A stretch of DNA of 64,000 nt. Source: Dichomitus squalens LYAD-421 SS1 (lineage: Eukaryota > Basidiomycota > Agaricomycetes > Polyporales > Polyporaceae). Below are positions 23,245 to 35,800 of the stretch, piece by piece (the first letter of the stretch is position 1; each line of letters begins with the position of its first letter). A program made the translations under genes and the position numbers. Under the pieces are notes generated by a model, which was given only the letters and a program-made list of their open reading frames with translations, searched no databases and was not told the origin of the DNA. The stretch is taken from positions 678,310 to 742,309 of the forward strand of contig NW_006766893.1 in NCBI RefSeq assembly GCF_000275845.1, given 5' to 3'.

Positions 23245-24255
23245 ATGATCGCCCTCCTCGCACGCGTGCTCCTCCTTGCCGCTTGCGCGACCGCTGTCCT
23301 CACGGCCCCCGAGCCTTCTCGGACGACCCGCAATCTATCCGACAACCTCTACCCCGTCGACGTCGTGACCAAGCCCGTCGCACTGAGGGACATCGTCCCG
23401 CTCACGAATGCACAACGCCTCGCACGGGGGCTACCCCCGAACCCTCCTCGTCGCCGCTCGAGGACGGCTCGCGCCCTCCAGCCTCGCCAGTCGTCCACCT
23501 GTGTGGCGCAGACGGGCACTATCGCAGTGTCGACCGGGGGATATCTGTCGGCCACCGCTACATCGTACGGCGAGTACTCGTCGACCACCGACGTCTCGCA
23601 AGCGCTCTTGGTGTCGTTCTGTGTGGACACCACGGTGGGCACGACCTTCGATCTGCAGACTTTAGTAAGCAACGCAGAGCTTGTCTGTGTCATCCCTTGC
23701 TGACTCTAGCCGTCGGGGTCTCATGTGACAGAACGGCTTGTCTGCTTACCCCTACCTCGGGGCGGTCCAAGGGTTCGCCGATAGGAGTCGGGACTTGGCG
23801 GCGGGGTCGTTCAATTACTACTACATCGCGGGCACTGAGCAAAGTACGTCTTGTGTCCCCTCGCGGCACGTCTCCCACTGACCTCATCCCACTCCGTGTC
23901 TCCGCCAGCTGCCCGTGGGCCCGCGGTACCGGGTGTCAACTCGTTCTCCGCCGCAGCGGGCGTAGCGGAGGCGGTCGAGAGCAACATTTGGACACTCACG
24001 GATACGAACGAGCTCGTCCCGTCGTTCGTCAACTCGGACGGTACCGCCGTCACCCCGTCGATCGTGTACGTCTCGTCGTCCAACGCGTTCGCGATCACTA
24101 GCGATGTGGGCGCGTTCACCTCCAACTTCGGCGCCGCACAGCCTGTGGTGAGTCCGGGATTCCGAGGGTTGTCGAGTCAGGAACGACGAGCTGACTGTTG
24201 TCGAATCTAGACGTTTACGTTCGTCCCCGCAACGGCGGCGACGGTGCCGGTCTGA
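23245..24255 (+). CDS. Secreted protein of unknown function (4 exons)
   Basis: Predicted 271-residue secreted protein. Exons are 23245-23664, 23732-23843, 23909-24147 and 24211-24255, joined by GT-AG introns of 67, 65 and 63 nt. The N-terminus is a clear signal peptide (MIALLARVLLLAACATAVLT). A propeptide-like, Arg-rich segment with a dibasic-type run (NPPRRRSR) precedes the mature part. The mature part is rich in Ser, Thr, Val and Gly and contains SFCVDTTVGTTFDLQTL, AYPYLGAVQGFAD and a late SSSNAFAITSDVGAFTS. I recall similar secreted sequences in polypores, but know no assigned function. Only two cysteines lie in the mature region, so it is not a cysteine-rich effector. The last exon is only 15 codons including the stop; the frame fit and a good acceptor support it. 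Confidence 0.8.
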
Positions 24256-24703
24256 GCGGAACGTCATGCCGTGAGTGGACACCCTTTCGTTCTCTGCTTA
24301 CAGATCTAGAGATGGGCCGTAGCCGAGGTGTGTGCTCCCGAAACACCGGACTATACAATAGTACTCTATATATAGGCGCGGTTGCTGTGATATCTTGTAT
24401 CTCGTCTCTGCGTCCATACGTCTTGAAGACATTATACTACAGTAGCCAACTGAACTGCGCGCACGCCACCGGAGCCCATTTCTGTGCACCTTGGGTCATA
24501 TTTCAAAGGCTCACCTTCTGCAATCGACGGGACGCACTTGTCCACGCCCATGCGCGACAATCTAGGCTGTGAGCAGAGATCGAGCACCGCAGAGGCAATG
24601 AAGTAAAGCATGACAGCATACTGAACAGCGCACATAGCAAAGCTCACAAATCTCCTATACATCTACGAAGAGTCGCGATTCCCAACAACTCGGCGCTCAG
24701 CAG
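24256..24703. other. Intergenic between convergent genes
   Basis: Probable 3' UTRs and terminators of the secreted-protein gene (+) and the Eos1-like gene (-). No gene or repeat seen. Confidence 0.4.
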
Positions 24704-26371
24704 TCAGCACCCGAGAAACTCCCGCCTGAGCACCAGTGCCCACGCCATGATCGCGTACACGATCCCTGCAGGCAACGCACACTGGATGCCCACGCGCGCC
24801 CAGTCCCATCGCCGCCGGCGTCCCTTGCGCATGTGCTCCTCCTCCTCCTGCACAGGGGGCGTGTGAGAGTGGGGTAGATGGGATGAGTGGGATGAGTGGG
24901 AGGGGTGCGAGGGAGGGATGGGGACGATGTTAGAGGTCACCCAGAGCTGGATGGCGCGGCTGCAGCAGGTCGTCGTGCCGATCGCAGCCCAGCAGATCAA
25001 GGGTCGATCTTCGTGCGAGAGGATGGTAAGTGTTAGGTGCGTCGCCGGCCAGCATATTGCTGTGTGAGAATGCAAAGAGATGAGATGAGGAAGGATGAGG
25101 GGGGAAACGACACACCTTGGAGGGCGAGGAGGCGGATGAGGGTGGCCCAAGGCGAGTAGTAGACTCGCCATCGTTGGAGCAGGCCCGTTGTCAGTTGCAG
25201 GCATTGCCATCCTGTGAGGATAGACTGTCCGCGATGTGAACGAAGCAAGCCAGTCGACGAGGGGACAAGACCTACCCAGAGCATGCTTACGGCATAGTCT
25301 ACCCGCCACTCAACGAGCCCGTCCGGTGGCCTGAACACATGGTACAAGTTCCATAGCGTCCCGAACACCGCGGGCACAATCGAGAGCAAACGGAACATCT
25401 GAAAGAATATCGGGACCAGCCACGCCGTTTGGGGCGGCAGCGCGAGTTCCTGTGACAAGGACGACCGGGTGATGCGCGCGGTGGGGAGGTTCCTTGGCTA
25501 GATGCGGACGTCTCCGTTCATACGGCGAGCGACTGCAGCGAACAACGTGAGAGACACGCACCGAATCTTCACCCTCCGTCTCCGTCTCCCCCGCGCATGG
25601 AACGCCCGGAGTGGTGGTGATCGGCCGCGACCAGCCTTCGTCGATCGCCCTTCCCTTCCCCTTGCCGAGAAGTCTGTTCCTGAGGGTTTCCGCGAGGCTC
25701 TCTCCCCGTCCTTGCGAGGACCGGCGGAATACGACCCCGTCGTCCGTCTCAGCTCCCGACCCGGACGTCTCGTCGTCCGAGGTCGGGCCTACGGGCCGCC
25801 GCGAGCGCGCATACTCCGAGAACGCCTGGCGAGAGTGGGAAGAGAGCGGTGCTAAGTGTGATGGGAGGTGACTGGATGAGGATGAGGAGAGGCGGAGATG
25901 GGGTGACGAGGACGCGCGTTTCGCAGGGTTGATGAGGCGCACTTCGGGAGGGGTGAGGGAGTAGGGCGGGGGGCTGCTGTTGGGGGCGCTCATGTTGCCG
26001 ATGAAGGATGTGCCCCGGGCACGCGCGCGGGTAGGTTTCCGTGTACTGGGAGGGGGGCCGCCGACGGTGTTGGAGCGACGTCGGGAAGCGGGGATACGCG
26101 ACCCGTCGGACGTTCGGGGTGGAGACAAATTCGAGTTGCGGGTATTGATTGGAGTGGTAGAACGTGCCTGAACCGGTGTCAATTGGAGACTGGCGGTAGA
26201 GCGTGCGCGAGAGGGAGGAATGGCTTGTGAACCCGACGGCGAAGGCGCGGAGCCGTGAAGGGTATGCGGGTCGGCGAAGTACTCGATCGCTGGAACGACG
26301 AGTACGCCTGCCGGTGGTCCGTATGGGGGCGGAGCCTGCTGGAGAACAGTATCAGTAAATAGAGTCGCCAT
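24704..26371 (-). CDS. EOS1: Eos1-like ER membrane protein (N-glycosylation related)
   Basis: Predicted 482-residue multi-pass membrane protein. Exons are 26371-25562, 25449-25276, 25224-25116 and 25059-24704; introns of 112, 51 and 56 nt are GT-AG. The first 270 residues are a Ser/Pro/Arg-rich, disordered, probably cytosolic extension. The Eos1-type core follows: RLLSIVPAVFGTLWNLYHV, WQCLQLTTGLLQRWRVYYSP, AICWPATHLTLTIL and ICWAAIGTTTCCSRAIQLW, then a loop with repeated Ser-His and a final transmembrane segment (ALPAGIVYAIMAWALVL). Yeast Eos1 is an ER protein affecting N-glycosylation and oxidative-stress tolerance; the biochemical activity is unknown. The long N-terminal extension is larger than in yeast. 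The repeated atgggatgagtggg-like DNA near 24880 encodes the Ser-His loop. An in-frame upstream ATG at 26398 is a less likely start. Confidence 0.85.
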
Positions 26372-28523
26372 GGCTGCCTCGGAATGCGAGTACGGCACGG
26401 GAAAGACGAATGTCGTTGGAACTCACGTAGAGGCCGTATATATGCACCTGTCGATATTGATCAGAGGATGCGTATAGTGCGGGGCAGGCGGACTCCTATC
26501 CTGGTGCCGTTCCAGCCCGCGCTGGTGGTCCTCGTCGTGGAGAACGGACAAGCCGTGGTGACGGCACTGAGGCACGCGCCTCCCTCGCCTTGAGCCGCCC
26601 GCCCTGCTGCCGTTTCGGACAACATCTTTCTCTCTCTCGCCGTCAAATAAGACACGACTCCTACGCCTTCCGCCGCTTATCCGGCTTGTATCTAGTCGCT
26701 GCATTTTACGTCGACGCGACCTTCGATATCATCGGATTCGTTGGACGCCTTACAGAACGAGAAGCCCTTGGAAGCCCTCCTGAGTTGATCGAATGCCCTT
26801 TTGCTCGCGGAATGAATTGTCGGTTGGAGGCGAACACAATGGGTTATGTAGTCGGAGTTTGGGCAGGATCGCAAGGTTGAACACAGGTCAAGGCTGGAGG
26901 CACTGGTCCCTTTTTCGTAGGTCCCCGGACGAAGCTTCGCAGAAGACTCTTCCATCATATGCATACGCATCTACTTACGTTCTCGCAACGTTATCTGCTG
27001 TATCTCGCGAAAGCCGAAAACCGAATTTGCCATGTGAACAACATTTGCTTTAGGATCGCGTCGACGTTGGAATTCGCGCACCTCCTAGGGCCGAAGATTC
27101 CGAATGGCCGGTTCATTGCCTCTGTCTGCAGCTTCCTGAAGATGCTCCTCGTTCAACGTTCGTCGATAACCTATCTTGGCTGAGCACAAGGTGTGTTTTC
27201 TCATGCTCTGTCCAGTGACGCGTTAGACGCGACATCTGTTACGAGAGTCAATCAACCTTTGTCACCCTATTTCCCGCTTTCTGTATGGGCCTGCTTCTTT
27301 GAAGCAAGCAGATCTGGTCACCGTCAAGTGGTTACTGCACCCGCTCATGCGCCCTGGAAGTCCCCACCCCTAATCCAGTGATGCGGCGGTGAATAGTGCC
27401 AGTACGTTGGGAGGGCGAATTATGAGACTCTTGTGGTCGAGGCAGGCTCTCCAGGCATCGTTGCCCCCCAAACTGTCATTGAAACTCCACTTACCTTCAC
27501 TTCGTGATCTTCTGCATTATCGCTCGACAAGCGGACCCTGTATTCCACGGTGCATACATTCAAAGCTCACATTTCAAAAACAGGGATCCAACCAGCACGC
27601 AATGATAACGCAGTCTTCGAGTGTTCTGCGATGTCGACATCCTCCAGGATCGGGGCACTGCTACTTACCGTGTGCAGCTTGTAAGTGCCATACGCAGTCG
27701 CTGGTTCCATTTTCGCTGTCTGAGCGGCAGCGATTCCAATCATTCCATTTCTAAATCTCTACTAAGTGGTAGTCTGACCGCTACTTCTCGACTAGATGTG
27801 ATCGTAGTTCATTGTTCAGTTCCACATTCCACGCGAGATGAGACTCCAGTATCGAACCTCCTGCATGGAGATCGTCATGTGGGTGGATGCATCGTTCATG
27901 CTTCTCATGGCGGAGGAATCTAACTGAGTACCTCCGTACCCGTCGCAGCTCAGCGGCGTTCACTGTACCTCGTTGGGTATGAAGCAACTAGTCAAGGTTC
28001 GTCTACAGCTTGTAGTCGCTCTCGAGCTCACCAATTGTATACTCAGTCTCATGCTCAACAGTTGACCGTCTATCTATGCGCTATACTCGGATCCTCTTCT
28101 TGTAGCTGATGCTAGCCATTGCCGCAACCTCGCATACTCATATAGCAGCCCCACGGATCCCGGCCCGTGGGCGGTGTGTATAATACGGTACGCCCGCGAT
28201 GGCTGGTGAATAGATGAGCCATGACAGATGAATGGTAGGAAATCAATGTAAGGTACGATCTACGCAAGCGCTCACAAGGGAGCCAATGACCCTCAATAGT
28301 TGCTGATCGGTTGTAGCAGCTGACGGGGGCTCGAGTCCTCCACCGCTGCCGGAGTGCTCGTGATCACGCTTTTAGTAGAACTTGGCGCCGGCCGATAAAC
28401 GGCTATCGACATCGTACGTTGTCTGGTGCGATACATAAATTATATAAGAGCTGATGTGTGGAGAAGAGATGCCGAGTTGACAGCGCGCACACCCGCTCTA
28501 ACTTCCTCGACGTGACAACGACG
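26372..28523. other. Intergenic, no gene recognised
   Basis: About 2.1 kb between divergently oriented genes (Eos1-like to the left, MFS to the right). The ends are promoter regions. The interior frames are short, mutually overlapping and without domains. No terminal repeats were found. Confidence 0.4.
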
Positions 28524-30220
28524 ATGTCGGGCCACGGGATCGACAAGCAGGCGAGCGCTGGCTCCATGGCGTCACAGGATATGGAGAAGCAGGACATTAG
28601 TGTGTCGGAAGACGCCAAGGAGCTGGAGGAGGTCTTGTCGACGTATACCGCAGATCCAGAGGCAGAAAGGAGGTGAGCGAATGCAATCTTGCGCCACAGG
28701 CGGGTCAACTGACGACCGCGGACTGGTTAGGCTGCTACGAAGTATCGATCGTCGCATTGTACCCGCGTCTATGGTCATCTACTTGCTATGCTCTCTGGAC
28801 CGTTCGAACATCGTGAGTGCATGACGTCGCTTTCATCGCGCGCACAATGCTGAGCCATCATGGCAGGGGAACGCGAAGATCCTCAACAGCAACACGGGAC
28901 ATTCCCTTCTGCAGAGCCTGAACATGTCCAACCAGCAGTACCTCGTCGCGCTCATGATCTTCTACGTCTCCTACACCGTCTTCGAGACGCCCTCCAACTA
29001 CATGCTCAAGAAGTTCCGCCCCTCGCGCTGGATCGCGTTCCTCATGTTCGCTTGGGGCGCCATGACCATGATCCTCGGCGGCGTGCACAACTTTGGCGGG
29101 CTCATTGCCGTCCGCTTCCTCCTGGGCGTCTTCGAGGCCGGGCTGTTCCCGGGCATGGTCTACGTCCTGACGTTCTGGTACCGGCCCGAGGAACGCGCGT
29201 TGCGCATCGCACTCATCCTCGCGAGCGCGACGCTCGGGGGCGCGTTTGGCGGCGCGATCGCGTATGGGGTGGGCAAGCTGGACAGCGCGCACGGCATCGA
29301 GGCGTGGCGCTACCTGTTCATCATCGAGGGCGCGCCGTCGTGCGCTGGCGCGGTTCTCGTCTGGTTCTTCTTCCCGGACTATCCCGAGACCGTGCGCTGG
29401 CTGTCGGTCGGGCAGCGCGAGCTCGCGGTGGCGAGGTTGAAGGGCGTGGCGTCGCTGGGGCACTATAGGATTACGTGGGAGGAGGCGAAGGAGACGCTGC
29501 GCGATTACAGGCTGTACGTGCACTATCTGACGTACATCACGATCTCGGTGCCGTTCTCGAGCATGTCGCTGTTCTCGCCGACGATCGTGGCGGGGTTGGG
29601 GTACGAGGGGCTGAACGCGCAGCTGTTCACCGTCCCGCCGTACGCGATCGCGTTCGTGATCACTGTCGCGGTTGCGTGGGTATCGGACAGGTACGAGGTT
29701 CGCGCCTTGGGGTGCTCGATCTCGATGTTCATTGCGGGGGCTTGCTTCGTGGTCGAGGGTGCGTACATGCTTTCCTCCTTTCCCTGTCTAGCGAGACTGA
29801 TACCGTCGATCGCTGCAGGCGCTCTCCCTGCGGAGTCGTTTAAGCTTCGTTATGCATTCTTCATCATCGCGCTATCGTTTGCCTTTGCGTGTATACCGCC
29901 GCTCCTGAGCTGGCTGACCGCGAACCTGCGGAGTACCGGCGCCTCGACCCTCGCGGTGCCCTTGAATGTCTCCATTGGCCAAATAGGCCAAATCATTGGT
30001 GCGTCCGACTTCGCGCCTCTTTCGCTGTAACCTATGTTGATATCGCGGTTCGGCAGGTGTTTACATCTATAAGGCGAACGAGTCGCCAGGGTACCCTACC
30101 GGACACTACACCAACGCTGGGTTTCTGCTTGTCGGTGGACTCGCCGTACTGGGGCTTCGGGTTCTGTATGTCCGACGCAACAAAAGGTTAGAGCCAGGAG
30201 CGAGACAATGGCGACTGTAG
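28524..30220 (+). CDS. MFS transporter, Dal5/Tna1-like anion:cation symporter
   Basis: Predicted 488-residue, twelve-helix plasma-membrane permease. Exons are 28524-28672, 28731-28812, 28867-29758, 29819-29998 and 30057-30220; introns of 54-60 nt are all GT-AG. The order of segments fits the fungal allantoate/nicotinate permease group: a cytosolic acidic N-terminus; LLRSIDRRIVPASMVIYLLC; LDRSNIGNAK after intron 2; FYVSYTVFETPSNYMLKKF; RFLLGVFEAGLFPGMVYVL; WRYLFIIEGAPS; and a late NLRSTGASTLAVPLNVSIGQIGQIIG. Family members import vitamins, ureides or small carboxylates with protons; the substrate here cannot be read from sequence. The start at 28524 was preferred over an upstream in-frame ATG at 28458, which would add a basic 22-residue lead not seen in relatives. 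Confidence 0.92.
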
Positions 30221-30456
30221 CGATTTTACGTTTGTTTATGTACGATACCCGACGATACGAGTTCACTTCGACTTGATCCTCACGTATGAGATGACGATTA
30301 ACAGAAAATGAGTATTTGATACAAAGCCCAGAACAGCAATACGATACAACAAGACGCAGGAAATGAAGACAACGAGCAGATGGAACATGACCATGTAAGT
30401 AGCGTACAGAGAACTGAAGTGCGCGATCACACTACTAATGTGAATACAGATTTCAA

Positions 30457-32299
30457 TCATGCTTTCCGTGCACGCCTCGGCTTCTTTGCCGCCGGTTTCT
30501 CCGCATGTGCATCCACACCAGTACCGTTCTGTACCTCGACAGCCTCCGGCTCCCTAGCTCTCTTGAGGGATGTCTCCTCTCCCTTACCCTTACTAGAGGT
30601 CGACTCGACAGCTTTCGCGGCCTTCCCCGCTCCCGAAGGTCCAGACTCCTCGTACACCTCCGTCCTCTTGTTCGGAACCATGGTGATAGGAACTTCCCCG
30701 TTCACCACAGCGTCGATGCCAAGCTCCTTCGGGATCTGCGTTCCCCAGCTCTCAATGGACTCGTCGAGCTTCTTCTGCTCCTGCGACAGCGCTTCGAGCT
30801 CCTTCTCGGTCTCGAGGGTTTGAATCGTTTCGTACGGCACGAAGGTCAACTGTTGAGGGAGGGAGGCGAGGGCCGCGATGGCTTCTTCACGCGTAAGCTC
30901 GTCGAGTGGCTTGGCGTGTTCCATGGTGATGCAGACGGCGTACGCGCCGGACGGGAGGACGGGAGTGGTAAAGGGCTTGGAATCGAGAGGGACGGGGACG
31001 GCCTTGGACGGTTGGGAAACGTGACCATTGGCGGGCATTGCTGAAGAAGTATCCGAGGGTGAAGATGAAGAGGCGTTTTGTGCAGGGTCGCTCGACGAGG
31101 AGCCGTTCGCCGCCGCAGAAGATCCAGAGATGTCTGTATCGCCGGTCGTGCTGCTCCCAGGCTCCGGCCGCTCTGCCCAATTGGTGTATGCTGTGTGGAT
31201 GCGTCTGGAAGAATACACACGTAAGTCCCAGGGCTACTATATCATGCAGGCAATACATACCCAAGTTCCTTGATGTCCCACCCCACGCCATAGGTCACTG
31301 TCTTGGTCTGCTCGTACAATGACCAGAATTCGGCCGCATTCTGCGCCGCCTCCGCGGAGCGGAAGCGCAAGTACTCAAACTCCCTCTCCGTCTTCATCTG
31401 CACGCGCGCGAACGTCTCGCCCATTACCTCGAGGCCCTCGGCGAGTTTATTGACCTTCACGATGACCCGAGGCTCGAGCGGCTTGTTCGAGTCCTCGCGC
31501 TCGGGGCGGTCGGCTCTGTCGGTACCTTTTCCCTTCTCAGAGGCGGCAGAATCGGAGTGGCGCAGCGAGGGGCGGGCGAGCTCGTCGACCATATCCTTCT
31601 CGCGACCGAGGCGGGCGGCGTTGGAGACGCGAGCGGTGTTGAACTGCACTGTGGACCACTCGGAAGACCGCTGTTTCTGAATGACTTGCTCTTCTGGGGT
31701 CATGGGTGGATGGGTTCGCCGCGGTGGGACCTCCTTGACGATGGGGAGCTTGGTCAAGCCCGAGCAGTTTCGCACCTTGAGGTCGACTTTCTCCTTGAGA
31801 AGGGCATAGCCCCGCCTTCCAGGTAGCGCGTCAGATGGGAACTCCATGCAAGATATGATACGCAAGGTACGTACTTGAGTCGTCCGAGAAGCTGCATCTC
31901 GTGGAGTACCAAGTTCTTGTTAAATGCGAAGTCGCCTTTCAGATTTTCTTGCCGCTCTATCACGTCCGCATACTTCTTGTCGAATTGCTGAGTTACTGAA
32001 ACAAGGCACTTGACGTAGCCAGACATCAGTGCGTGCATTGACTCGAGCTCAGTGGCCAAGAGGTCGATCGCGTCCTCGACGGTCTTGCAGCGGTCAAGGT
32101 CCTGGCGGAGCGTTGATGCATCCTCGTAGAATTGTTGGAAGTATAGGAACTCGGTGGGTTTGGGAGGAGGATAGCGGAGGAGGTCTACAGGTATGTCTAC
32201 GAACCGCCCGTCCTCTGTGATCATCTGGTGCAGCTCCATGGGGAAGCTTGCCGGTGGTTGGATGGTCGGTTTGGTTGATGAAGGCATGGTAGGGGGCAT
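30457..32299 (-). CDS. Conserved-looking charged protein, function unknown (3 exons)
   Basis: Predicted 575-residue soluble protein. Exons are 32299-31875, 31815-31261 and 31204-30457, with GT-AG introns of 59 and 56 nt. The N-terminal 130 residues look helical and ordered (PKPTEFLYFQQFYEDASTLR, then a run through MHALMSGYVKCLVSV). A Lys/Glu-rich middle follows, with a probable coiled-coil stretch around EREFEYLRFRSAEAAQNAAE. The last 250 residues are Ser/Glu-rich and end in a strongly basic KKPRRARKA, a plausible nuclear localisation signal. I recognise no named domain. The gene faces the Ypp1-like gene across about 520 bp, so the two probably share a promoter region. The ATG at 32299 was chosen; another in-frame ATG follows four codons later. 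Confidence 0.75.
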
Positions 32300-32819
32300 T
32301 GTATGTCGGTGTAGGGGAAGTGGCGGGGGTAGTAGAGCAAGAGATGCACTGAGAGACGAGTGGGGGTCAGGATATGAAAAGAGCGTGGCTGGAAGTACCC
32401 CGCGGACGTGCACGAGCCGAGTGGCACACCCGAGAACAAAGGACGGTGGGCGGCTATGACAATGTCTTGTCCCTCCGAGCCTGGTAACCTTGATGCAGAC
32501 AAATCTGTCTCTCCTGCTGTTTAGTACAGAAAAGTCGTACTGCTTTATCAGCAACAGCTATTGTGAACGTAGAATCATGTAGGTAGGGGCGAGTATCACG
32601 GTCCTGATTATGATTATTGAGCGCCAATGAACTTCAATGACTATTCTGGGAAGGGTCTTGAACTCTGGGTTAGGGTCCGTGTCAATTGCGCACTGGCACA
32701 ACTCCACCAATTACTCAAACTCTCATTTACCTCTCCCACCTTTCCCTGCGTCGTCATCATAGTTTTGCTTTGCGAAAAGCCTCTCGAACAGCCAAGAGGT
32801 CCTAGACGACGACATCGGC
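32300..32819. promoter_or_regulatory. Shared divergent promoter region
   Basis: The 520-bp gap between the starts of the unknown charged protein (-) and the Ypp1-like gene (+). It should hold both promoters. I see no strong TATA box, which fits household-type expression, and no open frame with a recognisable product. Confidence 0.55.
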
Positions 32820-35800
32820 ATGACCCATTCGAGGTCTCAGCATTACTGGCGACAGCTTAGATGCGCACTGACTGCGGGACAATGGGATGCAAGCACGCCA
32901 GCGAGGGACTGGCATCAACGACCGGTCTCATGGTCGGATCTCATTCGCAAGTTCCTCAAGCACAACCCAGAGCATCGCGATGTAGCAGAGCTGGCGTCGC
33001 AAACCCAGGCCCTGTCCCTCTTGCTCTCGGCAAATGCAAGCAGCCTCGACGGTAACGATGTAGGGTCACAAGGACCACTGGCGTTGGGGGACGAGTGCGT
33101 GTTACCAGAGGAGAGGATAGAGGAAGCGAGGGCAGGGTACGATTCGTTGAAGCAGCTGGATGCGAGTCGCTCGGATGTACGTGCAGCAGTAAGTTCAATC
33201 CAGAACCTGTTTAACGTATGTCGTCCCGAAGTCCACGAAAGCGGCGCTGGCGTACTACGCCTTCGCTCTGCGGAAACCGTCCGAATCCCTAAAATATCTA
33301 TCCCAAATCCAGGACGTGGCAGATGCTCAAGGTTTCATCCCATTTTCTGCGACCGGAACCGTTCGCTCGGCTGCGACGCTGCACGTCCCAGGAGCGAGCT
33401 CTGACACTTCTCTTTCCTCCTCATGGACAGGCAGCTTCGTGTCTGCGCAGGCTGCCGCCTCAATAGCGGATATCGACGAGGGGCGCGCTTGGTCGGCGGT
33501 GGAGCGTATCCGGAGCATATGCTTGCAAGGTGGGTCAACGGTAGGTGTCTAAATTTCTGCATGCATTTACATGTTACTCTTTCAGGCATGTCCTGCGAGA
33601 TGCTGTACCCCAATGACCTCGAGAAGGCGTTCTCCACTTATCTCCTCACATCCGGCATCATTTCTACTGCTGTCGCCGAGATCCCTGCCTCCGTCCCCTC
33701 ATCCTCCACTGCCACACAAGCTCCTACAGCATCTGAAAACAGCTCCTTCGCTCGCTACCGCGAGTTCTGGCGGTGGGCAGAGCGTGCCCTCCGCCGCGCG
33801 ATCGTGCTGGGAGCCCGAATATGCGACATTGCGCGCATGGACGGCCGCAACGGTTCCCTCTGGCAGCTCTTCCAGCAGTACCACGCATGCTCCGCCCACT
33901 GGCCGCCCTTGTTCCGCCCAGATCACCGTTCGGCGATCGCGGTACTGTACTTGCGCGCCCTCATTCTGCGAGCGCGCGCTGCAGTTCCCTCGAAAGGCGC
34001 GGAGCGAGGTTCGCATCGTTGGATGGGGACGGCGCGCTCAATCGTGCAAGAGTATATGGCAATCTTGAGCGTCTCGACGACGTTTCCGAAGGCAGGGGAG
34101 AGGAATTGGAAGGTGGAGGACCTGGTGGACCTCTCTGTCGCCGCTTGGGAGGCGGACGGGGCTATCGGGGAGTATGCAGGCTGGGTCCTCGACGTGAGCG
34201 TGAGCGTCGTAGGTAGTGGTGCGCCATTGCTGATTTATTATGCTCAAGGTGCTGTGGTGGGCAACACGCCTGACATTCAACTCGTTCCGGGTATTCCGCC
34301 ACATGAGCCGACTGTTCTATGTCGGGGGCGACCCAGATCTCGCGAAGCGCACCTTGCGCCTGTACATTCAGATCGTGAGCAAGGCGCGCGAGGCCAGCTT
34401 GGCTGAACAGTCTAACACAACAGCCGACGCGGATGGCGCGTTTGGTGCGGGGGTGGACGTCGACACGGACGAGCTTTGGGTGCAGACGTGTGTTCTTGGC
34501 TCGCGGATGCTGTCGCGGCTGGCTTTGGGGGAAGATGTTGGCAAGGCGATTGAGACTGCGCGCGAGGCGAGGGAGGTGCTGGAAAAGGGCAAGACGCGTC
34601 TGAATCCGAATGACAAGGAGCTTATGGCGTGCTCTCAGTTGGCGGAGGCGATCTGGCACATAGCTACGGCTTACACAGGTAAGTTGCGCAAGCAATTCAC
34701 ATCTCATATAGGCTGATTGTTTGTATCTTCAGAGCAGGACCCTCGGACAAGGACAAAACACTTCGACGAGTCGCTCGCACTACTCAACACATCGCTGGAA
34801 ACTAACCCTACCCCTTCTGCCCATCATCATCTCGCCCTTGCGTACACTCGTCCCGGTGCATCGCAGGATCTGCAGGAAGCTATCGTGCACGCTCGCGCGG
34901 CTGTCGAAGGCGATTCCTCCGAACCACGACATTGGCATTTGCTCGGGCTCCTGCTTACCGCGACCGGCAATTGGCGCGCGGCCAAGGAAGTCCTCGAGAT
35001 GGGCGTGAGTGCTTCCGACGCCGATCTTGTTGACGACGAGCCCGATAGCGTGTCGGCCAACGGTGACGCAGCTGCGAATGGAGTTCAAGCGTATGATTTT
35101 GCCTACCCTCCATCACCCATGACGAACGGGCAGACTGTTACCGACGAGGCTGAGGCACCGTCTCCCCCTCGTCAGCCTGTGCGCTTGCTGGACAAGGACG
35201 CTACGGAGGTACCTTTGTCTTCGTCGTTACTCCAGCCGTTCGTCGATCGCTCGGCCCCGACGAGGCAGGATGCGTTCGAGCAGGCGCTTCAACTGAGAAT
35301 GACACAGCTTACGCTGACAGAGTTTGTGGAGGGTCCGGAAGGTACTGGCGACAAGTGGGTGGAGGTGTTCCAGTGGTTCTCGGAGCGGAGGCCTGTGGGT
35401 GCGGATGATCGTAAGGGCGTGATGTCTTTATATATGCACGCATGGCTGATCTCGTATAGGGAGGATGTCGATCGACAGTCGGCGCTCTCAGGACATCCGC
35501 CCGACATCAATGCTCTCGGGTGGTGTGCGACAAGAGGCCCGCGCATCCGCCATGTTTCCGCTACCCGAGGAGCAGCCCGAGAACGGGCTCGCCGCTCAGG
35601 ATCCCCCGATACCGATAATGGTCACTCCTGCGTCGCCGATGGGGCCAAGCCCAGCGTACTCTTCGGACCAGCTAAATGGCGACCATCAACTGCCCGTGAC
35701 TAGCGCTCATGAGGCTCAACCATCCGAGAAGTCTCGTTTGTCAACTGATACGAACCGTGGTAAGGGCAAGAAGGTGCGGGAGGTGTTCATAAGCGGGGTA

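Noticed and set aside
24880..24905. Tandem repeat as an independent repeat locus
   Set aside because: The atgggatgagtggg-type units lie in the Eos1-like coding sequence and simply encode its Ser-His loop.
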